DNA of 64,000 nucleotides from NCBI GenBank assembly GCA_001599815.1, contig BCIA01000001.1:1492934-1556933 (forward strand), given 5' to 3'. The notes beneath the pieces were generated by a model. The model was given only the letters and a program-made list of their open reading frames with translations, did not search any database and was not told the origin of the DNA. The translations under genes and the position numbers were made by a program. Below are positions 1 to 9,946 of the stretch, one piece after another; the stretch's first letter is position 1; every line of letters begins with the position of its first letter. Origin of the DNA: Furcasterigmium furcatum. Lineage: Eukaryota > Ascomycota > Sordariomycetes > Glomerellales > Plectosphaerellaceae.

Positions 1-1951
1 CGCACCCTTGCCCTGAGCTCGATACTTGCGGTTGAAGTTGGGCCGAGGAGGCTGCTGTGGGGTTGTGGGTGGCTGCAACTGAGGAATGGGCTGGAACTGC
101 GCCGTGCTCAGACCAGCAGGGCGAGCGGCAGCTGGGGTGCCATTGACCTGCGTAGCAGCAGGCATCGGGGAGGATCGAGCCGTATCCTCCCTCTTGATGC
201 CATTCAGGGGTGACGGTGCGGGCGAAGCGCCGAATATGCTCGGAAGGCGATCAATCGCTGGCGCAACTGCAGTTGGGGCTGCGCGTGGCGTTCCGGCACC
301 GGGAGTCGGTTGTTCGCTGACCCTAGAGTCCACGGAACGCGCAGTAGTAGGAGCAGGAGAACCGATGGAACCACCCCGGTTGGCGACTTGGATGGTGATC
401 TTCTTGGATGCGGGGGCGGACTGCTCGTTGCTGACCTTGAGCTTGATCTTGGTCTGGGGAGGCTCATCCACAAACTGCTTTGCCTTCTTGATCTCCTCCT
501 TGCAGAAGGCCTCGAGCTCTTGAGCGTTCTGGAAGATGTCGCTGTCATCGTCGTTGTAGAAGTATGCATTCTCCCAGAGCAAGCTGCAGTTCTCCTCGAA
601 GGAGGCCCAGCTCTTGTAGTCGCTGACAAAGGTGGCCTCTTTGCGACCATGCTCGCCACGGGTCAGCTTACGGAAAGCTGTGATGGACATGGGTTGCTTG
701 ATGTGCTGGTAGTAATCTTTGAGTGAGCGAGGTGGCAGCTGCACAAAAGGCTCAAAGCTGTGAAATGGTGTGTTAGTAAATGGTAGTCCAAATGCGAGCT
801 GGAAGCACACTCACTCGTCCTTCTTCCGCAGCATCTCTTCGGCAATCTTCTCTTGGGCTTCCTGGAAGCTCAGCCCCTTGTAGGGGACATTCTGGTACAC
901 ATCTGTGGCCCTGGGCTTGGCGGCGCCGCGGGATGTGGGAGTCTCGCTAGCCCTAGAGGTCGACTTTCGGCTGCCGCCTTTGCGAAGAATGATGGAAGTA
1001 CGACGGGAAGCGGGCTGTTGATCCTCTTCCTCCTCCTCCTCCTCCTCCTCCTCCTCGTCTTCCTCCTCGTCTTCCTCTTCGTCTTCTTCGTCGACGTCGA
1101 CCTTCTTGGCGGCCCTTGACCTCGATGTGCTAAGGCGGACACGAGTCGAGACAGTCGGTGTAGGAGTGGGCTCACTCGAGCCGGTCTCGTCTGGGAGTGG
1201 TGTAGGCACTGCGGTGTAGTTGCCAGAGGCATAGGCGGGGTTGGTCTTCGTCATGAAGTTGCTCAGTGCCTTGCGCACACGCTCTGCATCGTCGAAAGTC
1301 GTTGAACCACGAGGATAGAATTCCTTCGCGTTTGCAACCATGCGCTTGAAGTAGCTTTCGAGCTCGCTCAGGTTGGTAAACTCGTGGTTGTTGAGCTTGC
1401 TCTCGATCATATCGAGAGAGATGGGCATGCGTGTCTTCGAGTAGTATTCCTCGTTGCCCTGGCGGGGCGGGAGGTCTTCGAAATAGCCAGCAACTAGGCG
1501 GCCACTGCAGACTAGGCGTTAGATACGGGGCTCGTGTGAGGGTGGGTTGCGTGCACGACTTACTTCTTGTCAGCGGTGCGGCGGATCTGTTCCAGGAAGA
1601 ATTGGCCATGTTCAGATGTGGACTGAGGAGTCTCGCCCTTGGAAAGGTCGTATTTCTAAAGTCTGGTTAGCTTCTATGAGCCGTAGCGCAGAGCAAGGCA
1701 AGATGGCTGGAGTCCTGCATCGTCGCGAGGAGGCAGCTGAGAGCACTATAGAAGATGCAGGTGGATGCCGGCTGCTCTGGCGAATCGCATCAAGCTAATG
1801 CCGTGCGGTCGACGATTGCACATCAAACTGGGGAAGTGGGCGTTGCTGGGAGAATGCTTACCTCCTGAAGCCGTTGACGCTTGGCCGCGCGCTCGTCAAC
1901 CTCGGCAGAGGAAGAGCCATTGGCGACGCTTGACTTTCTTTTATTGTCCAT
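1..1951 (-). CDS. Tandem-bromodomain chromatin-remodelling protein (RSC Rsc4/Rsc1-2-like), C-terminus cut by window edge
   Basis: Acetyl-lysine reader, probably a subunit of the RSC/SWI-SNF class of nucleosome remodellers in the nucleus. Exons read on the minus strand are 1951-1862, 1655-1564, 1504-815 and 757 to beyond position 1; all introns are GT-AG and keep phase. The N-terminus is basic (MDNKRKSS, then AAKRQRLQE). Bromodomain 1 covers roughly residues 35-155, including NGRLVAGYFEDLPPR and KTRMPISLDMIESKL. It is followed by an acidic run of about 30 Asp/Glu and a basic Ser/Arg patch. Bromodomain 2 spans the third intron and includes DYYQHIKQPMSI and NAYFYNDDDSDIF. The rest is a Pro/Thr/Ala-rich tail running off the window. 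A BAH domain, which would separate Rsc1/2 from Rsc4, may lie outside, so no symbol is given. The start is the first ATG of the first exon, opposite CKS1. Confidence 0.88.
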
Positions 1952-3015
1952 TGTTCTCCCACGAGACCGTCGCACTCATGCGCAGTGGTCTATTCGAGCT
2001 CGGGTAGGTAGCGACTGTGTGTGACGCGTGTGCAATGCGCCCCAGGCTCTTCAATTTGCGCGTCGTAGATGCGCACGCAGGTGCTGGGATCGGCGATGGA
2101 TGGATGCGGTCGAAGGCTTGATGGACGAGCGCAAGCGGATTCCTGGGCCAATTCGACCCGGGAGGACGCGAAAAGGGCAGGTAAACAATGTCGCGCCGGT
2201 GCAGAGGTGCCAGTATGAGGCGGTATGATTGAAGAGCGCACGGAGAGTTGCCTCGAAACGTCCTGGGAGCGGGTTGTTGGCGAATCGCGACGGGAAACTC
2301 GTGGACCAGGAAGATGGATGGCTGGATCCGAGAGCGGTTTGGAGGTCGGGTTTAGCTTTGGGGTGGAAGGTGCGCACCACCTGGACCTGGGTGAGCTGTG
2401 GGTCCTGAGTCCTCTGGTGGAGGTGGCTGCACCTGCTGCGACTGCGAAGGAGCCTGTCGCGTTGTCAGGTGATTAATCAGGTGACTTACTCACCGCTTTC
2501 GGAGCCCCTTCGTCATTGTGCTGGGTGCACAGGCCAATCATCGGGCAACCAGGTCCCAAGCACCGCTGGCAGACCCCTGGACGTCAAGATGCGACGATCT
2601 TTTTGGGGACCAAGTTCCCATTGGACTTTTGTTTACTACTACCTGCCTCTCCGACTCCAACTTGAACATCACCGCTCTCGCATGCCACCCCTTCTCTTCT
2701 GCTTCTGTTCCCGGCCCTGAGAATTCCCCGTACCTGCCTCTCGAGTCTCGAGCCGATTGATTATTTGTTTAGCCCGTCGCGTCTGGTGCTGTTGTTTGGT
2801 TTCAGGGATCCCCTTGTGCCTGCCCGCCTACCCCGCCCTTGTTTACCGGGTCGCCTGACCTCGCGATCTGCGCATTTTACAACCCAACTGCCCGGCTTTC
2901 CAGTTGAAGTTGACTCTCGCAAGCCCGAATCGACGCGCCAGCTCCAAATCCGCCTCACTTCCCACCTGCCTCACGCCGTCCCCTCAACCGATTTACTTAC
3001 CCTGAAGGAGTCAAC
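1952..3015. promoter_or_regulatory. Shared divergent promoter region of the bromodomain gene and CKS1
   Basis: No coding region is supported in this 1.06-kb interval between two start codons that point away from each other. The stretch near CKS1 (about 2640-3010) is pyrimidine-rich, as is common for fungal 5' leaders. No specific binding site could be assigned. Confidence 0.5.
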
Positions 3016-3549
3016 ATGGAGATCGACATGACCCGCCGCAACGCCGTGCCGCGTTCCTTGTCGGACGACGAACGGGCGGTTCTCGAGGAGTACATCGACT
3101 CTATCCACTACTCTGCGAGGTGAGTCGTTGCTCCGGGTGCTGCTCCTCCCAGGGGTCCATGGCTGACCGACTTTTGCCTGTGCAGGTACTCAGACAGCGA
3201 GTACGAATACCGACACGTCCAGCTGCCCAAGGCCATGCTCAAGGCCATTCCCAAAGCATACCACGACACTGCCCACGGAACGCTGAAACTGCTCTGGGAG
3301 GAGGAGTGGCGTTCGCTGGGGATCACTCAGGTGGGTTACCCGGGACCTTCCAGGTTGCCCTGGGACAGCCGACAACTAACGCGTCGCCGCAGAGCCTTGG
3401 CTGGGAGCATTATGAGGTCCACGAGCCCGAGCCGCATATTTTGCTGTTCAAGTGAGTCTCCCGTTCCCCCCTTCCCCGGGGAAATATTGTGCGCAAACTC
3501 TGACCACCCCGGTTGCAGGCGCCCTCTCAACTACCAACCTCCTCAGTGA
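3016..3549 (+). CDS. CKS1: Cyclin-dependent kinase regulatory subunit Cks1/Suc1
   Basis: Small adaptor that binds cyclin-dependent kinase Cdk1 and phosphorylated substrates and is needed for cell-cycle progression. Exons are 3016-3119, 3186-3330, 3393-3451 and 3519-3549, giving 112 residues. All three introns have GT-AG ends and are 60-70 bases long. The Cks fold is clear: YSDSEYEYRHVQLPK, then AHGTLKLLWEEEWRSLGITQS, GWEHYEVHEPEPHILLFKR and the C-terminal PLNYQPPQ. The HEPEPHILLFKRP segment is the conserved kinase/phosphate-binding and strand-exchange part of the family. The ATG at 3016 follows a CT-rich leader and is the only start that gives the conserved N-terminus. Length and motifs match yeast and animal Cks, so identification is near certain. 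Confidence 0.97.
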
Positions 3550-5087
3550 TCGACCGCCCGCAGAGCTCCACCTTTGCTGAATCTGCAACACCCGATCCGA
3601 TTCGACACAAGGCTTTTTTTTTCGGCTGCACTAGACACCTCTCGCGGCAGAGGGTTCACGCAATGACGACGATACGGAATGATGAACCGACTCGATGAGG
3701 GACTGGCGACGCGATCATGTCTGTGCGTCGACGGCGTTGAGAGAAGGGCAGTGCGTGCGTGCGTGCAACAGCCAGGCGACCCTCATCATGGCTCCATGGC
3801 GACGGCAGCACTGGTGTTGAGGGGTAGCGGCATGGCGGCAATCTGGTCATGCAGTTACCCCGCCTACCGGGCAGGTCGGTCTGCCTCGGGACCTATAGGC
3901 TACATGGTCAAGGGCCCTGGCTGAGGGGGTAACACTGCACCGGGCTCATAGTTTTAGCATGGCTAGCATTGTACATACTTGTTGTCTGACTGGACAAGAC
4001 CCCGACATAATAGGAGGTTGTTCGATACGCGACGAGTTGAGGTGAGGAGTAAGATGCGATGGTCCATGTGAGTGAGCTGCAAGTAGACGGTGCGATAACT
4101 ATGTCGAGGAGACAAACCACTGCACCCAAGGGGACCGGACGGGGACCATGTTGTATATGTATGCTGCCTCCGCTTCAGCAAGCGAGATGATGTTCAAGCT
4201 GCACTTGGGCGGCGCCATCTGAGACATGTCTTGACCCGTGGAGACGGCAAACGTCAGCACTTTAATACTTTCAGGTTCCTATTAGCCGACAGGCAGTGGA
4301 GAGATGCTTCTCTCGGACATTTAAATGGATCTTGTCAAGCCGAGCTGCATCTTTCCCTTTTCGTGATGGGCCATGGCTAAAGTCGAGCTGAGGTAGGGAT
4401 ATATTAAGCACCTGTTGGCGCCGTCTGGGCAGATGAATGGCCCGTCAACCTTGAAAGGATCGGAGGGCGGGCCCCCGCTAAGGAACGGCGACTCCGAGCC
4501 TGCCAGTGGACGAAAATCGGCAGATTCTAGTGCAACGGGCGGCGGCGGGGCTCCGGGCCACCCATCGATCTGCTGATTTTCGGAGGTGACGGGAGGACAC
4601 ATTGCAATGCATCTCTCGAGGTCTTAAGGTGATCATGTAAGCTGCAAGTCCAGATCCTTCGAATACTTACCCAATTCGGGGGTCTCGGGCGTCATGTTTG
4701 ACTTTTGGCCACATTGGCACTTTAACTGGGGGAGGGACCCGTATCCGAATTGCCCGTCATCAGTTGTTTCGGGTCGTACCATTTTATGCTAGAAAGGCCA
4801 CATCGCTGCATTCTCGATAGCGGCTCAGACCACCGCAACCACCACTAGACCTCGAGCTACATCCTCTCCTCCCTCGCGTCTCTAACTTTCTTCCTGTACA
4901 TAATCCGCCCCCTCGAGAGTATTACGGCATATCTCAGCGCCTCCATCCTCCTCGAGAACGCCATCAGTGTCATCGAGCCTCCATGAACACCACCTCCCAC
5001 CTCCGTTGACGCCCTCAATAACTCCCATCAATACGACTCGAAGCTCGGCCGAACAAAGACCCAGCTACGGGCGACCGACTCGCCAAT
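3550..5087. other. Intergenic region between CKS1 and ERO1
   Basis: About 1.5 kb holding the CKS1 3' region and the ERO1 promoter. I see no supported gene; the open frames are short, lack splice-consistent partners and resemble no family. A short GTGC repeat lies at 3751-3766. The 4830-5087 part is pyrimidine-rich and is probably the ERO1 leader. Confidence 0.5.
3751..3766. repeat. GTGC tetranucleotide microsatellite (4 units)
   Basis: Four consecutive GTGC units in non-coding sequence downstream of CKS1. No function is proposed. Confidence 0.8.
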
Positions 5088-7002
5088 ATGAAGTCCGCAA
5101 GCAGGCTCTTCTACCTGTCTCTGTTCTCTCTTTGGACAGCGCCAGGCCAGTGTGCCCAAGATGATTGCGCTGTACGCTACCCTCTTCTGTCTCTTCTCCC
5201 TAACTCTGCAGTCCCGTGTATGGGCTTCGCAAATGCTCGTTCTCGTCTCTGACACCAATTCCTACCAGATCTCCCCCAAGGCAATCGTCAATGACGCCTG
5301 CGCCTCCTACTCGACCCTCGACAAGCTCAATACCGCCGTCAAGCCCGTCGTAGACGACCTGACACGGTCCACAGACTACTTCTCCCACTACCGTCTCAAC
5401 CTGTTCAACAAGAGATGCCCCTTCTGGAACGACGAGAACGGCATGTGCGGCAACATTGCCTGCGCCGTCGAGACCCTGGATAACGAGGAGGACATCCCCG
5501 AAGTCTGGCGGGCAAGCGAGCTGGGCAAGCTTGAGGGCCCCACGGCAAAACACCCCGGGAAGAAGGGCAGGCGCACAGAAAACCACCGGCCCCTGCACGG
5601 CGGGCTCGGCGAGGGCGTGGACGAGAATTGCGTCTTCGAGGACGACGACGAGTGTGACGAGCGGGACTACTGCGTCCCCGAGGACGAGAGCGCCAGCTCC
5701 AAGGGCGACTACGTCAGCCTCCTCCGCAACCCGGAGCGCTTCACGGGCTACGCCGGCTTCGGCGCAGCACAGGTCTGGGACGCCATCTACCGCGAGAACT
5801 GCTTCCAGCGCAGCTCCTTCCCGCACGCCGCCTCGCTCGGCCAGTCGACCAGCTCGAGGAACGGCGCCGGCCCCGCCGCCGAGGACTTCAAGCAGATCAT
5901 GGAGGCCGCCGGCCGCCAGCAGGCCCTCGAGGAGATGCGCGCAACCGTCCCCAACGCCCCCTTCGTCGCGCACACCGGCTTCGAGGGCCAGGACGAGTGC
6001 CTCGAGAAGCGCGTCTTCTACCGCGTCATCTCCGGCATGCACGCAAGCATCAGCACGCACCTGTGCTGGGACTTCCTCAACCAGACCACCGGCCAGTGGC
6101 AGCCCAACCTCGGCTGCTACCGCGGCCGCCTCCACACCCACCCCGACCGCATCAGCAACCTCTACTTCAACTACGCCCTCGTGACGCGCGCCGTCGCCAA
6201 GCTCGGCCCGTACCTCCAGGGCGCGGACAGCAGGTACACCTTCTGCACGGGCGACACCTCGGAGGACGCCGCGACGCGCGCCAAGGTCCTCGCCGTGACG
6301 CAGGCCGCGGCCTCGGTGCCCCAGATCTTCGACGAGGGCCTCATGTTCAAGAACGGCGAGGGCCCCTCCCTCAAGGAGGACTTCCGCAACCGCTTCCGCA
6401 ACGTCAGCCGCGTCATGGACTGCGTCGGCTGCGACAAGTGCCGCCTCTGGGGCAAGGTCCAGACCGCCGGCTACGGCACCGCCCTCAAGGTGCTCTTCGA
6501 GTTCGACAACGACAACGACATCCCCGTGCTTAAGCGCACGGAGCTCGTCGCGCTGTTCAACACGTACGCCCGCATCAGCAGCTCCATCAACGCGATTGGC
6601 AATTTCAAGAAGATGGTCGATGCGGAGGAGGCTGCCGCGAAGGGCGCCGCGACTGAGGCGGAGGAGGTGGTCGAGACGCCCCCGGAGGAAAACGAGCCGC
6701 CAGAGCCGCCGAAGAAGAAGAAGGTCGTGAGACACGGGCAGACGCTCGGCGAGGCCTTCCAGACGGAGCTGGACTTGTTCCTCAGGGCGGTCAAGCTCGT
6801 CCTGAAGGGGTGGGTCAACTCGCCCAAGATGATGTGAGTATTATTTCCCTGATTTTCTGGCTGGTCCGGGACTGCGAACTGACAAGCACGCAGCTTCAAC
6901 ATCGTGACGAGCGAGTCCAAGCGCCTCTTCCAGTTCTGGCTCGGCATGCCCATATCTCCGAGAACGTGGAAGTTTGAGCGGCCGAACCTGGACGAGCTGT
7001 AG
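5088..7002 (+). CDS. ERO1: ER thiol oxidase Ero1
   Basis: FAD-dependent sulfhydryl oxidase of the ER lumen that reoxidises protein disulfide isomerase and so drives disulfide formation in secreted proteins. Exons are 5088-5171, 5269-6833 and 6894-7002, giving 585 residues. Exon 1 encodes a signal peptide (MKSASRLFYLSLFSLW..) ending near GQCAQDDCA and splices in phase to ISPKAIVNDACASYSTL. The shuttle-cysteine region reads CPFWNDENGMCGNIAC. The active-site CxxCxxC is C413-VG-C416-DK-C419. The FAD-binding LRNPERFTGYAGFGAAQVWDAIY-type segment is present. A Glu/Pro then Lys-rich insert (about 6640-6725) lies before the last helix region, and the tail ends NLDEL, not HDEL. An alternative in-frame ATG at 5161 lies at the exon 1/intron junction and would give no conserved N-terminus, so it was not used. 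Confidence 0.95.
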
Positions 7003-7293
7003 CGTGCGGGCGGCGGAGTAGATACCCTTGAAAATCATCTCCTGGCGTTTGGGATACTCATGGATTGTGGCATTGCATTTTCAGGGTCTGTTGTTATTTC
7101 TGGACCGCTGCGGTTGGCCGTGTCCAGGATGCATCTTCAAAAACCACTGGTAGATATATGTGCTAGCACTGCACTTGAACCAAGGAGTTCATTCATGCAG
7201 CTCGTGTGTGGACGTCAAATTAAGCATCGTGATGCCCTGCTATTCATGCGTCTGTCATCATCCATCTTCGCTAGTGCCCCCATCTCTCTCTCT

Positions 7294-8385
7294 CTATGCC
7301 CAAGGGCTCTCGTCCCCATCGACGCTGCTCGCCGGGGTCTTGCTACTCCGATACCCCGCGGACGCCGGACTCCCTCCTCCCCTCCCCTCCGCAAGGGGCA
7401 CGTGGGTAACCACATTTCCAATCTTGACCTTCACCCCTGTCACCGGGATCTTGCACCTCCTCAGCTCCTTGAACCTCTCCGAGCGAAAGACCTTATATGA
7501 TCGCAGACAGGTGTCTTCGTCTGGCAGGTTGAATGTCCATGCAATGCTGACGTGGAATGCGTTGTCGACCAGCTGAACTGCGTCATCGTCGATGGCTCGC
7601 GCATACAGGGTGGGGAGGCCGTATGAGGTGGCGACGGCGTTGGTCCGGCGAAGGAGCTCGCGGAGCTGGGGGTTGGAGGAGATCCCGCCTTGGACGACGG
7701 CGTGGGCGACGCGCAGGACCAGAAAGGTGCGGTCCGAGTCTGGAGAGCGGTAGAAGGCGAGGCCGCCAGGGGAGAGAGCGAAAGAAGTTCCCTTTGCTGT
7801 GGTCGAGCCGGCGCGGCGGGTGGCAGTTGAAGGGTTGAAGGCGTGTAGTGAGGAGGTGATGGAGGACAGGAAAGGGTCCTTGGTGACGGTGGTGAGCGTG
7901 AGAGGGCGGGAGAGGGAGATGTGAAGGGGAAGGGCTGCGTTGAGATCGGACGTGAGGAAGGACTGAAGCCTGTGGGTGGTGCCAAGCTGCTTCTGGATAT
8001 CGTTTACGAGGTTGACGAGGAGGGCGTGCTCGTGGGTCGAGGGGTGCCACTCGACGTAGACATGGGAGGGCCAGTTGCCGACCACATGAGGCGTGGCGCG
8101 TTTCCTGCCTTGATGAAGGCTCGGGTTGTCAGATACACTGTTCCGGACAGACGAGGCGTAGAGATCGTGGAACGAATCGGGGAGTGGCGGTAAGTCAGCA
8201 GCAGGCTGTTTGCCATTCATGATGCCCTTGACCGGGCGGCCGGGCTGAGAGGCGCCGGCGCCATCTCGGCCGGCCGCCTCTCCTCCAAGGGCTTTTCGCT
8301 TCTTGGCTGGAGGAGGAGCATCTGAATGGATGGAGTCGGCATCTGATGAGGCGGCGGAGCCGGATGAGTAGTCGACGAGACCCAT
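7294..8385 (-). CDS. USB1: U6 snRNA phosphodiesterase Usb1 (2H family)
   Basis: 3'-5' RNA exonuclease that trims the oligo(U) tail of U6 snRNA and leaves a protected end, supporting spliceosome function in the nucleus. It is an intronless gene of 363 residues. The two catalytic HxS motifs of the 2H phosphoesterase superfamily are at H155-I-S157 (LHISLSRPL) and H278-V-S280 (FHVSIAWTF), with the spacing expected for Usb1. WPSHVYVEWHPS near residue 105 is the family's first strand. The N-terminus is low complexity with a basic PAKKRK patch that may be a nuclear signal. The gene converges on ERO1 with 291 bases between stop codons. The first ATG of the frame is used; the Usb1 core is unaffected by this choice. 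Confidence 0.92.
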   Translation of the reverse strand: MGLVDYSSGSAASSDADSIHSDAPPPAKKRKALGGEAAGRDGAGASQPGRPVKGIMNGKQPAADLPPLPDSFHDLYASSVRNSVSDNPSLHQGRKRATPHVVGNWPSHVYVEWHPSTHEHALLVNLVNDIQKQLGTTHRLQSFLTSDLNAALPLHISLSRPLTLTTVTKDPFLSSITSSLHAFNPSTATRRAGSTTAKGTSFALSPGGLAFYRSPDSDRTFLVLRVAHAVVQGGISSNPQLRELLRRTNAVATSYGLPTLYARAIDDDAVQLVDNAFHVSIAWTFNLPDEDTCLRSYKVFRSERFKELRRCKIPVTGVKVKIGNVVTHVPLAEGRGGGSPASAGYRSSKTPASSVDGDESPWA

Positions 8386-9946
8386 GGGAAGCCTAATTGC
8401 TCCGCGAGAGCTGCATCACTGGCGGGCGCTCGACGATAATCCTGGCTGAGGTCAGCCACAGGAAAAAAAAATCAAGATGGACGGGAGACTCACTGTGAGA
8501 TCGCGCAGGCATGGGCAAGGGATGAGAACCGATCGGTGCGATGAGAGGTCGATTTGGATGTGATGGGGCGACGGGAGGTTGAGGAGGAGCTTGGACCGCA
8601 CCCGACGCCTTCATCGAGATCGACGAAGGTTACGACATACAATGATGACTTGGTACTACACGACACACTCGCCGGGCAGTCAAACGACACGGGATCCCGC
8701 GCCCGAATTGACGAGGATTGATTGGACTCGCGGACTTGCTCAGAGTTACCTAAATTGACCACGAAAGAGCAGCAAATCTACTTCATTCTCGTCGATGATG
8801 GGTTGTGGCGCTGGGGAACGATTGTCGCGTTGGACGCCTCGGAGTTGACACCGAGATGTCTAGTCGACATGGCGCATTTGGGTATGGGTCCCGATTATTT
8901 TCATTCCTGGATGCCATCGACCGCGTGTGAGAGTTTGCTGGGCATGATAAACGCCGAGACAGCGTCGACTCCCTGGGCAATCCGACATTCGAGAAGTGAT
9001 GTTTCGTTTCGGCGCATTGCCAGGCCAAATGAATGCCCACCACGGGCACGGGCAGTGGAGAAAATCAACGACCCTGCATGACGGACTTGGATGTTTCCCA
9101 GGACGGTACTTTATGCTTCATCAAAGGACGAACAGCTAAATCTCCGGCGGGCTGAGGTACCTGACGACTTCCTCCACTCTTGCGACGGGGGAGCAAGAGA
9201 AGCCCAGAAGAATGGAAAGGGCGAAAGGGCTGGCCCGAGCCAAGAGGCACCGATGCCGAAGAGGGAAGGAAGAATGGACTGTGTTTGCCCCTCACAAAGC
9301 ACAGCGGAGGCAAGAGACCCTGATCCAGACTTTCCTCGCGCGTCGAGCTCCGCCAGTCGCTCCTCCCCGCCAAACACAACGGAACCCCTGCCCCAACTGT
9401 CGGGTCCCTTTCCGAGGCAAGCGGTCCGGTGGTGCCCTGATTCGCAGAGCGCACATGATCGATGGCCGGGGGATCCTTCGATGCGCCGGGTGACCTGCAA
9501 TGCGTCGTTGGCACTTGCAAGTCACCCACCAAGAAGCAACAGTCAGCCTTTTTTGGTCGCTCGCGCATTCTCTCATAAACAAGAGCCGTCCTCCGTCCGC
9601 GCATCCATCCATCCATCCATTCTCCCCGTCGTCCACCATCTCAGGCCGTCGATCCCCTCCCGTCTCCGTGTCTTGGAATATCAGACACTCGATCCGCCAG
9701 CACACCACCAGAGACCCGGTCCCTCGGTCGAATCTCTCGTCATTTGCAAGCCTCGCGCTCGTGCAAGAGAGGACTCGTACGATCGATTCGAATCACCATA
9801 TATCACTCAGCCGGCATCCGTACCTCTACGAGTATATCATCGCTTCCTATATCCTCATCCTCTACGATAACCTTGGAGCGAGCCAGCGCGGACCGCAAAT
9901 TCACCATCCGTCCCCGGCGACGCACAGCAACACCGATATTACGACA
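8386..9946. promoter_or_regulatory. Divergent upstream region of USB1 and the Pal1 gene
   Basis: About 1.56 kb between two divergent starts. No coding exon is supported; long open frames at 9090-9870 are CT/proline-rich leader sequence without family resemblance. It contains an A8 run near 8462 and a CATC microsatellite at 9602-9621. The part from about 9590 to 9946 looks like a pyrimidine-rich leader for the Pal1 gene. Confidence 0.5.
9602..9621 (+). repeat. CATC tetranucleotide microsatellite
   Basis: About five CATC units in the probable Pal1 leader or promoter; length variation between isolates is likely at such a site. Confidence 0.75.

Noticed and set aside
5200..6735. Long (511-codon) open frame opposite ERO1
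   Set aside because: It is a shadow of C-ending codons on the other strand; the product is a Val/Leu/Ala/Gly/Glu-rich sequence with no family resemblance, and the plus-strand gene is certain.
9090..9870. 259-codon plus-strand open frame upstream of PAL1
   Set aside because: Low-complexity Ser/Pro/Arg product overlapping a CT-rich leader and a CATC microsatellite; no family and no splice support.
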